Below are positions 24,441 to 36,500 of a stretch of 64,000 bases of DNA, one piece after another. Each line of letters begins with the position of its first letter. Within the stretch, counting starts at the first letter, position 1. A program made the translations under genes and the position numbers. The notes below the pieces were generated by a model. The model did no database searches. It saw only the letters and a list, made by a program, of their open reading frames with translations, and was not told the origin of the DNA. This DNA comes from Certhia americana (taxonomy: Eukaryota; Chordata; Aves; Passeriformes; Certhiidae): assembly GCA_018697195.1 (NCBI GenBank), contig CM031864.1, positions 21,513,943 to 21,577,942 on the forward strand, in the 5' to 3' direction.

Positions 24441-26399
24441 AGTCTCTCATTGGTAGTGATCATTTCCCATAGAATTGTACACTGTTATTCTGTATTTTGT
24501 AGACACACCTGATGTACCATTCAGAGCAAAGATTCAGTGCAAAGGACCCTTTGCTCATCGCTTCCTTTCACAGATATTTATGGAAAAGGCAACATTGAAC
24601 TGCTATCACTGTATTATGAAAATAGTATATACTAATATTTGCTACATCAAGAAATTCACCGTTTTTTAATAACTGAGTATAAATTTAGGGATCTGTGTTC
24701 AATAATAAAAATTGCTGATTCTCAGAGAAGGCTTTATTCAGATATTTGCTGTAAAATCACAGGAAGCTCAGATAAGTCCAATGGGTAATTCACTGTGGAA
24801 AAGATGCTGGGCCCCCTGGGCACACACAGTGCATATGTTTAGAGAAGGCAGTGAAAATCAGGTACCATTTGAAAACATGTGAAACAGGCACCTTTGATTT
24901 TTGTGGAAATATTGCTTGACTTGCAGGAAAGCCAGCTTGTCAGAGCATAAAACAAGGGGTCTGTACTCCCTGGCTTAGAAAGACAGCCCCTATCCAAAGA
25001 GTTTACTGGGGTTTGCTGTGTTTGTACAGTACCTGGCTACAACAGAGTGCAAGTTAATAACTTGTGCTCCTCAACAATGTTGAAAAAAAGGGTGCATTTC
25101 TCTGCCATGTCACAGAGTATTTCATGATGTACTTTCCTCACTCCTCCACTCTTATCTCCTGAGAGTGGTAAAACTCAGAGTTTAAAGAGAATTCCCTCCC
25201 ACTCTCCAGTTAAGGGTGCTTTAAGCTTTAACTTCTCAACAGACTGCCTCTGTTTCTCCTTCTTTGTTGCTCCCTGTGTGAGAAAAAGCTTTTGCAGACA
25301 TGCACTCCCCAGGTCACACATCCTTTCCCTCACAGAGGAACCAGGCACCAGCTTCCTTCAAGGGCTTCTGCTGCATTTGTCCTGCTAAACAGGACAGGCA
25401 AAACCAACCCCTTGGCCTCCAAGACAGCCACAGGTTGAGTGCTTCAGCCTGCTGAACAGGTTAAATCCAACAGGCATAAGGACTCTGGCATTAAGCCAGA
25501 GGCAGGAATTCACAAGGAAGGAGCAGCTAGTCTTCACCTCAGTAAGGGATCACTGGTGAGGAACAGCTCACTCCTGAAGACATCCCCTGAAAATCCCCAA
25601 AGCCTTTACCTCAATCTCTTTGTGCTCTGCATTCCACATGGCCACTTCCAGCACACTCTCCTGGAGACAGGGTCAAGGTGGAGGTGGCTCCACAAACCAC
25701 CCTGGACTGAAAGCACTTCTGAACAGATCAGCCTTTGCGGTTCAGCAATTTCCATGGCAATGAGTTCTGTCTCCTCAGAAAGGGGGATCCTCACTCTTTC
25801 TCAGCAAAGCTCCTGGCAGAGGACACGGCCCCACGTCCACCTCAACACCCTAGGGCAATCCCATAGTAACCCCTATCCCTTCATCCAGCTCCAGCCTTCC
25901 TCCCACACTGCCATGCCCATTAAGATCACTAAAAACTGAAGGTGGAAAAGTAACATTTTCTTCTTTTCAGCTCAAGGGAACCTCAACTTCCTGCCCTCAA
26001 TGAGATGGAAGGAAAAAGAAAGGAGAGACAGCCCCTGGGAAAGTGGGGACAACAAGGCCCCCAGACAGGGGAGACACTGTGTCACCCAGGGTGCACACCA
26101 GCAGCCTGCACTGGCAGCCTCAGCACACCCCATGCTTTCTGGCATGGACTTGTGCATGGTTTGGAGAAAGATACCATCAATCTCTCTGCAGCTCCAGACA
26201 GGTCAGACTCTCAGCAGTGGGGATGCAGTCGGGAGCGTCCAAAACCCAGGAGTTATACTGGGCTACAGTCCTTTTTTAAAGTTTCTCAATCTTCTTCCAA
26301 AAATCCCATCATATTTTATTTGGGAAGCAGTGAGGCAGGTGTAACAGCAGGTCTGCTACATCAACAGTGATGAAAACCCAGGCTTCTGCTGTGAGTAAA
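24441..26399. other. Unidentified block, GC-richer from about 24960
   Basis: From about 24960 to 26370 the DNA is clearly GC-richer than its flanks and largely free of simple repeats. It contains open frames of 166 codons (25439-25939) and about 120 codons (26000-26370) in more than one frame, which argues for composition-driven openness. A TTTTCTTCTTTTCAG acceptor-like tract ends near 25970. Options are an old LTR element, non-coding transcript exons, or an eroded CpG-poor GC island. I recognise no protein. Confidence 0.35.
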
Positions 26400-29300
26400 T
26401 CCACCATCATCAGCATAAAAGATTTTTTTTTTTTCCATCTTGTTGTAATGTCTTCAAATTACCTTAACACACCAACTGGCATGACAATGTTCTAAAATTA
26501 CCATAACTGTTACTATAAAAATGCTAGAAGATATTACTCCTCTCTTTCATCTTTTTTTTTTTTTTTTTACTCAAATAAAATGGAAAGCTGCAAACAATAA
26601 TGTTATAGAAAAAGGGCAAACAAACAACTGGAGACTGACAAAGAATGTTAATATCTTAAATTACTAAATCCTATTTTCATTTCTCTAAGGTTGTTAAATA
26701 CATATTTCTTCTATTTGGTGGTAAGTGCTTAGGAAATATAATTTATGCATTTGGCTTGGGAGAGCCCTACTTGTGATACAGAGAAAAACACTTCAATCAC
26801 TGCTCCAGCCATACAGAGCCATAACAACAACTGACTTCTGTGGTGCTCTGCTACATTTATCCCAACACAAGTGAGTCTAGACCCTGACCCTTGAATTGTT
26901 CACAGAGAATCAAATGCAGCCCTTATTACTCTTGAGAATAGACACATGTTAGTAAAGTGGATACTTGGAATAATGCAAAGTGCCTCTTCAATAATGCTGT
27001 TTGTGAAGCTGCACTGTCTTTCATTCATAATGGACACCTTCAGCCCTGGTTCAGCACTGGGCAAGAGTTCTTAGAGAATGCAACAAAGATCCGTAGAGTA
27101 GCTATGTTCCTGCAGCAATTAAAATCACTTTGAAGAAGAGAAAATGTCCAGATGGAAAAGATGAGACAGGAACAATTACACAGTGACAGTGGTTTGTGAA
27201 AGGTACCTGAAACAGAAAGAGATCTCTACAGAACAGAAGGAATTTATGTTGACAATGCTTTTAAGAAAAGCTATCAGAAATAACCCTTTGTCCTAGGACC
27301 AAAATGCTTTCCAGGACCATTACCTCTTCCAGGCTCCTCATCCCCTTCATTTTTAATTAGCTTTTTCCTAACTGCACTGGGTTCCATTTCCACTGTAATA
27401 GCTGTCTTTACTGCTGTCCTCACATCAGAAACGTTAGCAGGCAATCAGTGCTCTTGGGACAGGGACTTGGATTACAAAGGCACAAAGAAGCAGATTTACA
27501 GGCCAGGATTCTCCCGCCTTTGGACAGTAAACTGGTCTGAGTAGTGGGGTCTAGTCTAAATGGCTCAACAGACACATCTGCCCACTCCCAGACATTTGCC
27601 TAAACATAAAAACAGAACCAGCTCAGAGTAGTAAAGAGGCAAATACTTGAACACATTGTTTTAAAAGCAAGCATAACTCCACAAGTAGAACCCAAGGTGC
27701 CAGAAGCACAAGAACAGATTTTTTTATACTTCTGTAGCACCTTTCATTTTTATAAAGTACTTTCTGGTTTCTACCACTGCATCTTGGATTAGTACCTAAG
27801 CTCTAGTTTTCTCCAATAAGAATAAATAAACCTTTATTATCTCACTTCCATTATGTTCCAAAAATTGTTAAACTTCTCAAAGGGCTGATCCTGGTGATTT
27901 TGGTTTCATTTCCTCAAATTTCCTGAAGTAGTCCATAATGCTGTTGCATTAATTTCCCAGCTACAATTGTCTGCTCTCTCCCAAATGGATTTTTAGAATT
28001 CTTCAGCAAGAATTCTGTCACAGCTAAGACTATTCCAATACGGTAGAAACAGACTAATTAACATCCAACAGACATTTTTGCTGTTCTCATTGCACTTAAA
28101 CTTGATACAAGTCACACATTTTGTGCTCTCCTTTTTCACAGATCACTCAGATCTGCTGTCACTTCTCCTAGGGAGCGTAGCATAGCAGAGGGAGCTAAGA
28201 ACTACCACCTTCTTTTCACCTCTGACAAAGGGCAGTACAAAGCTCATCATTCCCAAACACAGTCAGGTTCACAAGCAACTGCAGGCATTTCTCACCGAGC
28301 TGATGTTGCATTCGTGTGCTGTTCTTCCATATGGTTTCCTCCTATAGTTATTTGTAAACACAATAACAGACATGATCATGAAAAAAGCACATAGAAACTC
28401 CCAAATACTTAAACTTAGATCACTAAACCACTGTCCTCTCCAGAATTACCTTTTCTATTACATATTTCCTTGCTTTCCTTAGCCCCTACTAATCAGACAG
28501 GTTCCTGAGATATGCAAAAATTATTATCAGTTTCTCAAGCATTCAGTATTTTTTAATATTAACTATAGGTTCAGTTTAATTCTATTTTTGTCTGAACTTT
28601 GCCCATTTCTAATGGTTTGGTTATATTCCAAAAAAATTCCCTTTCTTATTGTAGCATAGAGATTGCAGCACACTCTCCTCCTCATTTATAAATGTTTTAA
28701 GGTCTCAACACTACAGTTTTTTCCTCTTTTCCATGTTAGTAAGGAAATGTGCATTTCATTTTAAACTTCTTAATTAATACACATTTTGTAATATATTTGG
28801 CAGTAGTAACTTCCCCAAAATGATGATCTTGCAATTATACATCTTGAGTTGTAATGACAGAAGACCAATTCAGTTGCTGCAAAATTAACATCAGCATCAA
28901 ATGACTGTCTCCCTGAGTCTGTTTACTCTTACCTACTGGTCTAGAATTCTTATCAAGAGCATGATAAATTATTAAGATGTATGACAACAAAGACTCCTCC
29001 TTGAGTGATACTGCAAAGGCATTCTTCTAATGCTAAAATTCTTATTATTATCAAAGCAATTGAAAGAGGTAGGAAGATGAAGTAGGGTCCTGTATAAAAT
29101 TCTTTTCAGGAAGACTTGTGCTTAAGATCCTCCAAGAGGAGAGCCAGTCAAGGGAGAATGCTGAATCTATGGCATTTCACCCTAACACTTGCCATTTCCA
29201 TTCAGATAGTGACTGTGGAAAATGCTGAAGAAAAAAAAGTTATGGTCCAATATTTTGTTTGCAAAGTACAGTCACAGGCATTTATTTTGTCATCATAATA

Positions 29301-29552
29301 GCCCTTGGCAGGCTATCCTTCCCAGCAATACAACAAACATTTTAAATGCCTTTTCAGCTAAGCAGCGTGGAGAGCTGTACAAAAATTAACCACAAGCAAG
29401 CAGTTTCAAACTAAGAGATAAAGCAACAGTAACTACTACTAAATTCCTACTCATTTGCAGTTCCCATTGTGACAGCACAAAGAAAGGAGCCAGTCAGGAT
29501 TTATTGCTTAGGTAGAATGAACAAAACTTATTAGCTGTATAACTGTCAGCTA
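26400..29552. other. Unique AT-rich non-coding DNA
   Basis: Contains T runs at 26423-26434 and 26552-26568. A weak match to an old sauropsid repeat phrase lies at 26830-26890. No gene is visible, and open frames are 60 codons or less for most of the stretch. Confidence 0.55.
26552..26568 (+). repeat. Poly(T) run, 17 T
   Basis: Uninterrupted T run, with a second shorter T run 120 bp upstream (26423-26434). Confidence 0.9.
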
Positions 29553-30120
29553 AGATCATAGAACAGTTTGGGTTGGAAGGGGCTATAGAAACCATCTGAT
29601 TGCAATACCCCTGCCATGGGCAAGGACACCTCCCACTATGTCAGCTTGCTTAAAGCCATCCACTGTAGCCTTGAACACTTCCACAGACACAGAGGAGAGC
29701 ATTTCAGTGCCTCACTACCCTCAAAGCGAAGAATTTCTTCCTAGAGTCCAACACAAACCTACGCCCTTTCAGTTTAAAGCCATTTCCCCTTGTCCTAGCA
29801 CTGCACACCCCTGTAAAAAGTCCCGCTTACAGGCCCCCCTTTAGGTACTCAAAGGATCTCTAAGGTCTCTCCAGAGCCTTCTCTTCTCCAGGCTGAACAG
29901 CTCCAGCTCTCAGCATGTCTTCATAGGAAAGGTGCTCCAGCCCTCTGAGCATCTTCATGGTCTCCCCTCTGGTCTCACTTCAACAGATCCATGTCCCTCC
30001 TGTGTTTCCAGCCCCAGACACAGCACTGCAGGTTGGGTCTCACCAGAGCAGAGCAGAGCAGAGGGGGTTCTGGATGCAGCCCAGGGTGCAGTTGGCTTTC
30101 TGGACTGCAAGTGCATGATG
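29553..30120 (-). mobile_element. CR1 LINE, 5'-truncated 3' portion
   Basis: On the plus strand the element reads in antisense. It starts with ATCATAGAACAGTTTGGGTT, the reverse complement of the CR1 3' tail, and then shows the familiar phrases CCTGCCATGGGCAAGGACA, AAAGCCATTTCCCCTTGTCC, CCTTCTCTTCTCCAGGCTGA and AGGTGCTCCAGCCCTCTGA. It ends around GCAGTTGGCTTTCTGGAC, upstream in the ORF2 coding part. The sense strand therefore covers the end of the reverse transcriptase ORF2 plus the 3' UTR, about 565 bp of a roughly 4.5-kb element. Several deletions are visible, including one near 30065 before GGATGCAGCCCAGG, and the reading frame is broken. 5' truncation is normal for CR1. It is inactive. Confidence 0.95.
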
Positions 30121-33100
30121 GTAACAAATTTCACTGAAGAACTACATTTGCTTAGTGAAATAGAGTTGGGATGAGCCCTTGGGATGAGAAAACACTGATT
30201 GAACACAAACAGTAATTTGCTAATGAAAAGGTCTACAGATTGCTGGCAAACAAAAGTTTCTAAGCACTAAACTACTGAACTTGAAATGTACTGAACTTGC
30301 ATCAACAGCAAGTTTTCAGCCCAGAGGGTTTTCACTTTTTACTTCAATCTTCTTCTAGAATACTTTGCATATATATGTTCCTACTGTGGACTGTAGGAAA
30401 AGAGCATTCTCATGGAGAGAAATCAAGGAGAGAGGAGACACTCAAGTGTTCATTGAAAAGAGCTAGTAGCTTAGAATGAAAGAGGTTTTTTTCCCCTAGC
30501 ACTACACTTGGATCTTGGACCAGTCATAGCCTCAGTCTCGCTTCTTCTGAGTCTCAGACTCTAACATTTGATAAGCCTTCAAGATCCTGACAAAGAATAC
30601 TTCCTCCAGATCAAGAGACTCGCATCTTTCATCTCCCTGCTACTTTAAAGGGGCTAGGACTTACCTATAAATGCATGTGACCCCCCAGAAAGAGCAAATG
30701 AATTTAAATTTAGAGCGAGTCCGCCTGGTAGGTACTAAATTAGGTACTAAATAAACGTACAAGCCTAGGCCATATTGCTCCCCAGTACACATTCCCAAAT
30801 GACACACACTAAAGCAGCAGATATAGTGATCACAGAAGCACAGACTTTGTCCTTCAATCTGTGAATTAATGCCCCTACCAGACATAGAATAGTTCTGAGA
30901 AACAATGTGTTCTTTAGGATAAAATATGCAAGACTAGAGAACTCGAGCTGAGTCATTGGACACCCTGTCTAGTCCAAACCCCACATTATATTGTCTCACT
31001 ATCTGACTAATTTCCAGTTAAAACATAAATTTACCTTCTTGTTAGTATTAAGGTGATAGTACACCTTCAACACCCACTAACAGACAAGCAGAGGTACAGC
31101 CAACACTGGCTGCTTTGCCCTCTCTAGTGCAAAGAAGAAACTGAGCCATATGACTGCAGGTGGAAGCACATTTTCCACTTAGAAGTCTTGCTGGGAGGCT
31201 GCTTCAGGCCCTTACCCCAGGAAGATTAGAAATCTGTTTCTAAATCAGTCTACAATTCACAATTTATCCTTTTTTCCCCCCTTCTTTTATCTTCAAATTA
31301 AATACACATAATGCTTCCAAGACTTTGTGCATTTGTCATTCTCCATTGTATTTTCCCCCCATATAATTTCAAGCAATTCCCTTGCAAATATTTTCCTGCC
31401 AACCAAAACTATGAAATTCTGTGCATTCCCTTCACCAGTCACCCTCCTCAATGTACAATACTGGTTTAATCTACCACTGGCAACCTAATTCTATTTGCCT
31501 AGTATTTATTCCCCTTCTTCCATCATGTATCACTGTTTTCTTCCTTTTAAATTTTGCTGGGGAATTACAAGTCATTTCATGGTCAGACAAAAGTTGTAGC
31601 AGTTGACTGGCTAAACACTGTACTTTTCTAAAATTACTAATTTATTTAAGAGATATTAAATGCCTGTTCTCTGCTACTGTTAAATAACCAACCTGAACAG
31701 CAATCTGGTTAACAGAGTTAAAAACCTTTTAAATTCCACTCCTGCAAATACATTTTCTTTCTCTACAAGAGAAAAAGCTACAGGAATGATCGGGCTGCTG
31801 GAGAACATGTCCTACAAGCCTTGATTTTTCAAGGTGATGAGTCATTAATTCTGACTGAATTTAATGAGAGTTCAAATTCTCAGCATATTTTGGGTTAGAA
31901 TCCCAAGCTCAGAACCAAATACCGATAAGAACATAGAGCAGCCATAGAGAAGAGGAAGATTGAAGAGTTTACAGAAGAATAGGTAAAAAGACAGGAAAAC
32001 TGGAAAAAAAATAATTTGAACATAAATCTTTAAACATCTGAAAACCCAGATCAGCAGCCAATGCATATGTTGAATAAATGAGCCATTTTTCTTACTCAGA
32101 TAATCACAGCAGCATACATTTTGATGCCAGTTTGAAGAGATTAGAGCTGCGATAATAATATTAGATTCAGTAAACAACTACTGAACATACATTAGTATTC
32201 TGCATCTTTTATTACTTAACCCTTTGGAATAGCAATTAGTTTTCAGTTTAATTGATCAAATAAAGTTGGTAGAATGACAAAACTGAGGCATTTTATTGAT
32301 CATAGTTTTTAATGCCAACTGAGGACTGCTGATGTAGCAGAACTGTCCACAATAGGTTACAGCTTACAACGATAAACTTCCCATCTCCTATCAAGCCTTC
32401 AGTGTGCTGTTCACTACACAGTCTTTATCTTCACATGCTGACACATGTAATCTAACATTCTCACTTTGCCACAGTAGAAGCAATTGCTTGACAATTTGAT
32501 TATGGTTTCCTGTCAGCTCATACACAGAATATTCTTGGAGCTTTCAAGATCTGCGAAATATTTTGATTTTACAATGATAATAATCTTGTGGGGAAAACAT
32601 CATTTAAAATATTGATTTCTGATAGGCAACTTGCTCCAGATCTGCATGCAGAGATTGCTCTGAACAGCTAGAAGCAGATATGTTGCACATGAGAAGAGAG
32701 GCAGAAATGACAGTAATGTGCAAATAGCAGAGGGAAAGGGTCGGTGGATGAAAGCAGTTACTGTCTGACAGCTGCTCTCCTCGCTGTGTGAAATGAGTGG
32801 ATGGTCCCAGTCTGGGCCATGGGAGACAAGCATCCTTCCCACAAAATTCCACACACTCTGAGCATAGGGGCCAAATCACAAAAGGACACAAGAGACACCT
32901 TTATGTCTAAAAATGGTTTTGGCAAATCCTGGGTGAGGTTCATGGAAATAGGGAGTGGCAGAAGACATGCCTGGTTGCTGCTGTTTTAGTTGCATCACTG
33001 AGACAATTGAGCACAGCAATTGCTGTCAGTCTAGCACCTTGGGTTTGTTTTTTGAGACCAACAGGTTCTGTAGCTCTGTATTTGTGGGCTGCAGCCAAGG

Positions 33101-35189
33101 AGCTGTTGCCCAGGTCAGAGGTTGGGGCCAAAACTGAACTGACACCACCTCTGCATTCCTTCTGCCCTATGGTGGCTTGGTATTAAATTGAACCCCTCAT
33201 AGGTTGTTCCATTTTATATTACAAATCCAAATCCCCTGTGGCTCAAGGTGATGTCTAACGCCTCACAGCAAGGTCTCAGTCAAATTCTTGGGCTCTAGCC
33301 ATATCCTGGAAGCTTAGAGCTCACACAGATCTCTTGGTATAGCTAAAGATGTCAAGTGGGCTCTCTGTGCTAACAAAACCATCAGAGCAGCTGCAACATG
33401 CTTGGTAAGCTGAGCCCACACAGTTCAGTTTGTTGCCTTCAAATGAAATTTCAAGAAACATTTTAGTAACAAAAGAACACTTGCTTCCCTGAACGTCAAG
33501 TGATATAAAGGTCTAAATCCTGAGGAACAAATCGTGTGAACATTTTAGACCAGTTTCTTTCACCATATAGTCTGGATTCCTACTTCAGACCAAAGCAAAT
33601 GGAAGACAGACATTCAAAGACTTTTATTTATGTGGGTTTTGAACATATGTGGAAGCATTATCCTAAAACCCAAATTGCCTTGGCCCAATAAATTCAAAGT
33701 AGACCTTTTATTTGCTTAAAATAAAAAGTATTATGGTTTATGGTATTTTTGGTTTGGGGTTCTTCTTGCTTTTCTCAACACATCAAAATACATTTTTTTC
33801 CATTTTTCTAGTTGCCATTGTTCCCAAGCTATGACAGTTACATGAAAGAGAACAAGAGAACAACTACAGTGATGCAAGACAGAGCAGTCTTAGATATCTA
33901 GACTCAGACTGAAAAGCAAGCACATTAAAATGGCAGAGATACCACTGAAAATAATCCCATTAGTGAAACTGCATGACTAACAATAATTTATATGCACCCA
34001 GAACATATGTGCACCCCCAGAACACAATCAATCATTTCACCTGGAATACAGCCACTCAGCACTATTATATTCATACATACAAGCTGTTAGCCATCATTAA
34101 TCAAAAAGCTTTTAACTAATTACTTTAACTTCTAAACAACAAATTTATAAATTTACACTAAATTACCAAATTGCCATGGTATCTTATTTCATCAAAAGGT
34201 ATTCAGCTAATAACTTGCACTGTGACAAATGCCAGACAATCTTGGTGTGCCACAAAAAGTAAACATGTCACAGTAGCCACCCTGTGCTGTGAAAACCTTC
34301 GCTAGTGTGAAGAGCTGTGACATGTTGTGAGATGGGGAAGCCTCAGAGAGGCTAAGAGCAACAGGGACCTTAGAAGACAGTGTGTGGCCCCTTTAAACAT
34401 AATGGGATCACAAGAAATCTCCCGACTGAAAACATCCAAATGTAAGACATCCTCACTTGCTGTACAGGATACCACAACTCACTGAAGTCAGTTACTGTGG
34501 AACAGGAAGAGCAGCTTAGGAAACAGAAATTATCTAGCGTAATATAAAAGAGGCTTTCTGCCACCACACAGAAAAGTACAGAAAGCTCCTCTCAGCCTTG
34601 TTAGATGAGGCTGTTTAACCTGAGGCACTTCAGTTTGAAGAGGAATTATTTAGTTGTAACCAGTTGATTCCACTGCTGTGCTGTAGCCAGTCTTGCCAAG
34701 AGTGTTAAAATACCATTACTATTTCATGATAGACTTTTCATTAAAAAAAATAAATATGACAGCCTGCATGAGAAGGGAGTATGAACTACTAAAGCAGAGT
34801 ACTTTGACAAATGGAGTCTCAGATTAGAGTAATTGAAAGTGTTGTATTTTCTCAAATGTAATTATGTATGCATTTTACAACTAACGCTGACTCACACATA
34901 CAAACGGAACAAAAAGATAGAAAGCAATGCTGAGCAAAACATAGCTCAGCTCTTTCAATTCATCTGAAACTTTTCATCTTGAAAGTGATCAAAATTTAAA
35001 CTGAAGTGCTTTTTAGATGGTATCTAAAAGCTGAAGGGGCCTCTTTTCTGTTCTAGCTTAAGTTTTTTGTGACCAATATAGCATTTCTCACCAAATTGCT
35101 CTTTTCAGAAATATAATATCTAAGGCTGCACAGCCCAGCAGTGTACATATGAAGCTGCCATAAAACACTTCTGGAGTATTTTCTTCCCC
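30121..35189. other. Non-coding stretch, no gene seen
   Basis: Five kilobases of mainly unique DNA. The parts at 32600-33160 and 34300-34620 are a little GC-richer. TCTAGTCCAAACCCCAC at 30969-30985 resembles the antisense CR1 tail, but it is too short to call. Overlapping open frames at 32600-33137 on both strands carry no known domain. Confidence 0.5.
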
Positions 35190-35300
35190 AGTTCTGTTTT
35201 CATTACTATGCAGATACTCTTCCCAGGAATTGCATGGAATTCATTAATTGTGCGGCATCAAAACCACATTGTTGGCTCTTTGTGGTCAGATCTAATAAAC
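35190..35300. promoter_or_regulatory. Possible conserved non-coding element
   Basis: High-complexity stretch with TTCATTAATTGTGCGGC, AACCACA (Runx-like), TTTGTGGTCAG (Runx-like on the other strand), TCTAATAAAC and ATTGACAATA. Two opposed Runx-type cores about 30 bp apart and a homeodomain core suggest an enhancer fragment. Inference from motifs only. Confidence 0.25.
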
Positions 35301-35869
35301 ATTGACAATATAGAGAGATTACCAAAAAGAACAGCCTCTCATCTCTCTGGTTGACTCCCTGAAGCACATAATTTTTTTTATAAATGAAGAAAGTATTTTT
35401 TTATAATTGCACCAGGTGTGGAATATAGATGGCTCTTTACTTATGCTAATAATTAAAAATAAATGTCAGGCCTACCACATCCTTGATCATTTAAGTCACT
35501 TTAATGATACATGAAATATAAAATAAGTCTTCACTAAAGGTCTCTAAAGAGAAAAGGCCAACACCAGTAAATGAAGAAGGATTGTCATGGTGGGACAAAC
35601 TTGAAAGGATATGATATTCATCCAAAATGCAATTTACTTTGACAGTAATTTTCTGGATTTTCCCTGCTATTATGGAAGACATGTTTTTGACTAAGAAACT
35701 TTTATTTTGAGAACCCATTCTCTTTGGTCAAAAGTCATATAGTCCTGTTAAGTCATTTGTTAATGGCTTCACCACTTACTATATAAGAAAAATTATCATG
35801 ATGTCATCAACTTGTCAATTAAAGCCCTAATACAGGATTAGGAAACTGAAGGAAATGTCTTGGGACATG
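35301..35869. other. Unique AT-rich non-coding DNA
   Basis: I see nothing beyond short T/A-rich tracts. The open frame at 35491-35718 on the minus strand is not protein-like. Confidence 0.6.
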
Positions 35870-36020
35870 AATTTAAATATCAATGAGTTCAGCTTCGTAG
35901 AGCTGAAATGCGAATGATGTATGCACATCATTTGAGAATTCTTATTTTATGCCAACAGTCAATATGGTAAAGGCATTTCCAGAGATTGTTTCTGCATTTT
36001 TATAGGTGATTATTTGTTTT
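35870..36020. promoter_or_regulatory. Candidate conserved element with two adjacent hairpins
   Basis: TTCAGCT (35888-35894) pairs with AGCTGAA (35901-35907) around a 6-base loop. Five bases on, AATGATGT (35913-35920) pairs exactly with ACATCATT (35925-35932) around ATGC. Two perfect dyads this close are unusual in the window. The surrounding sequence (TTTAAATATCAAT, ATGCGAAT octamer-like) is of high complexity. The dyads could be paired transcription-factor sites or an RNA structure. Confidence 0.35.
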
Positions 36021-36239
36021 ATTTCCTATACTTTGACCTTCAGAGACCTCAAATCACTCCAAAAAAAGGATAACTCTAACAAACATGAATGTAATCAGAT
36101 ACCACTGTGACCCCATCCCATCAAACACAGACAGTGCTGGCATTGTAGGAAGACATGGTTGATAGCAACGTAGGAAGACCACCTCAATGTCACTCAGGCT
36201 CTAATCTGAAACCTCTTGATACATTCAATGGATGTCAAT

Positions 36240-36500
36240 ATAGCCTAAAACAGACTAATTATTGTTGGAGTTCTTCCACTCCCACGTCTCTCCCCTGATA
36301 GGGGAGGCCTTTTCAGAACTCCTTGTTAAGAAGAAGGCAAACAGGACTGGCAAACAGGTTGTTCTCATTCTCCGGGTTGTTTATTATTTTCTGATCAGAA
36401 ATTTCTGCACACCAGGCTTTACACCAGCTTGGCACACAGGAGAAAAGGCACCAATAGCCTTGAACACACAGAATCAAGGCTCTCTTTAAGATAATTCACC
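36240..36500 (-). mobile_element. Possible LTR-like remnant (weak)
   Basis: Read on the minus strand, the segment has AATAATAAACAACCC (a polyadenylation-type AATAAA-like core near 36382-36396) followed by a T/C- and GTTTG-rich part, and it contains CTCCCC-TGATA-GGGGAG, a small dyad. This looks like an R/U5 layout, but I see no TG...CA ends, target duplication or internal region. It may be unique DNA. Confidence 0.15.

Noticed and set aside
25439..25939. Open frame of 166 codons, plus strand
   Set aside because: It lies in a GC-richer block where stops are rarer, and the opposite strand is also partly open. No recognisable domain.
30969..30985. Possible antisense CR1 tail scrap
   Set aside because: Only about 15 matching bases and no supporting flanks.
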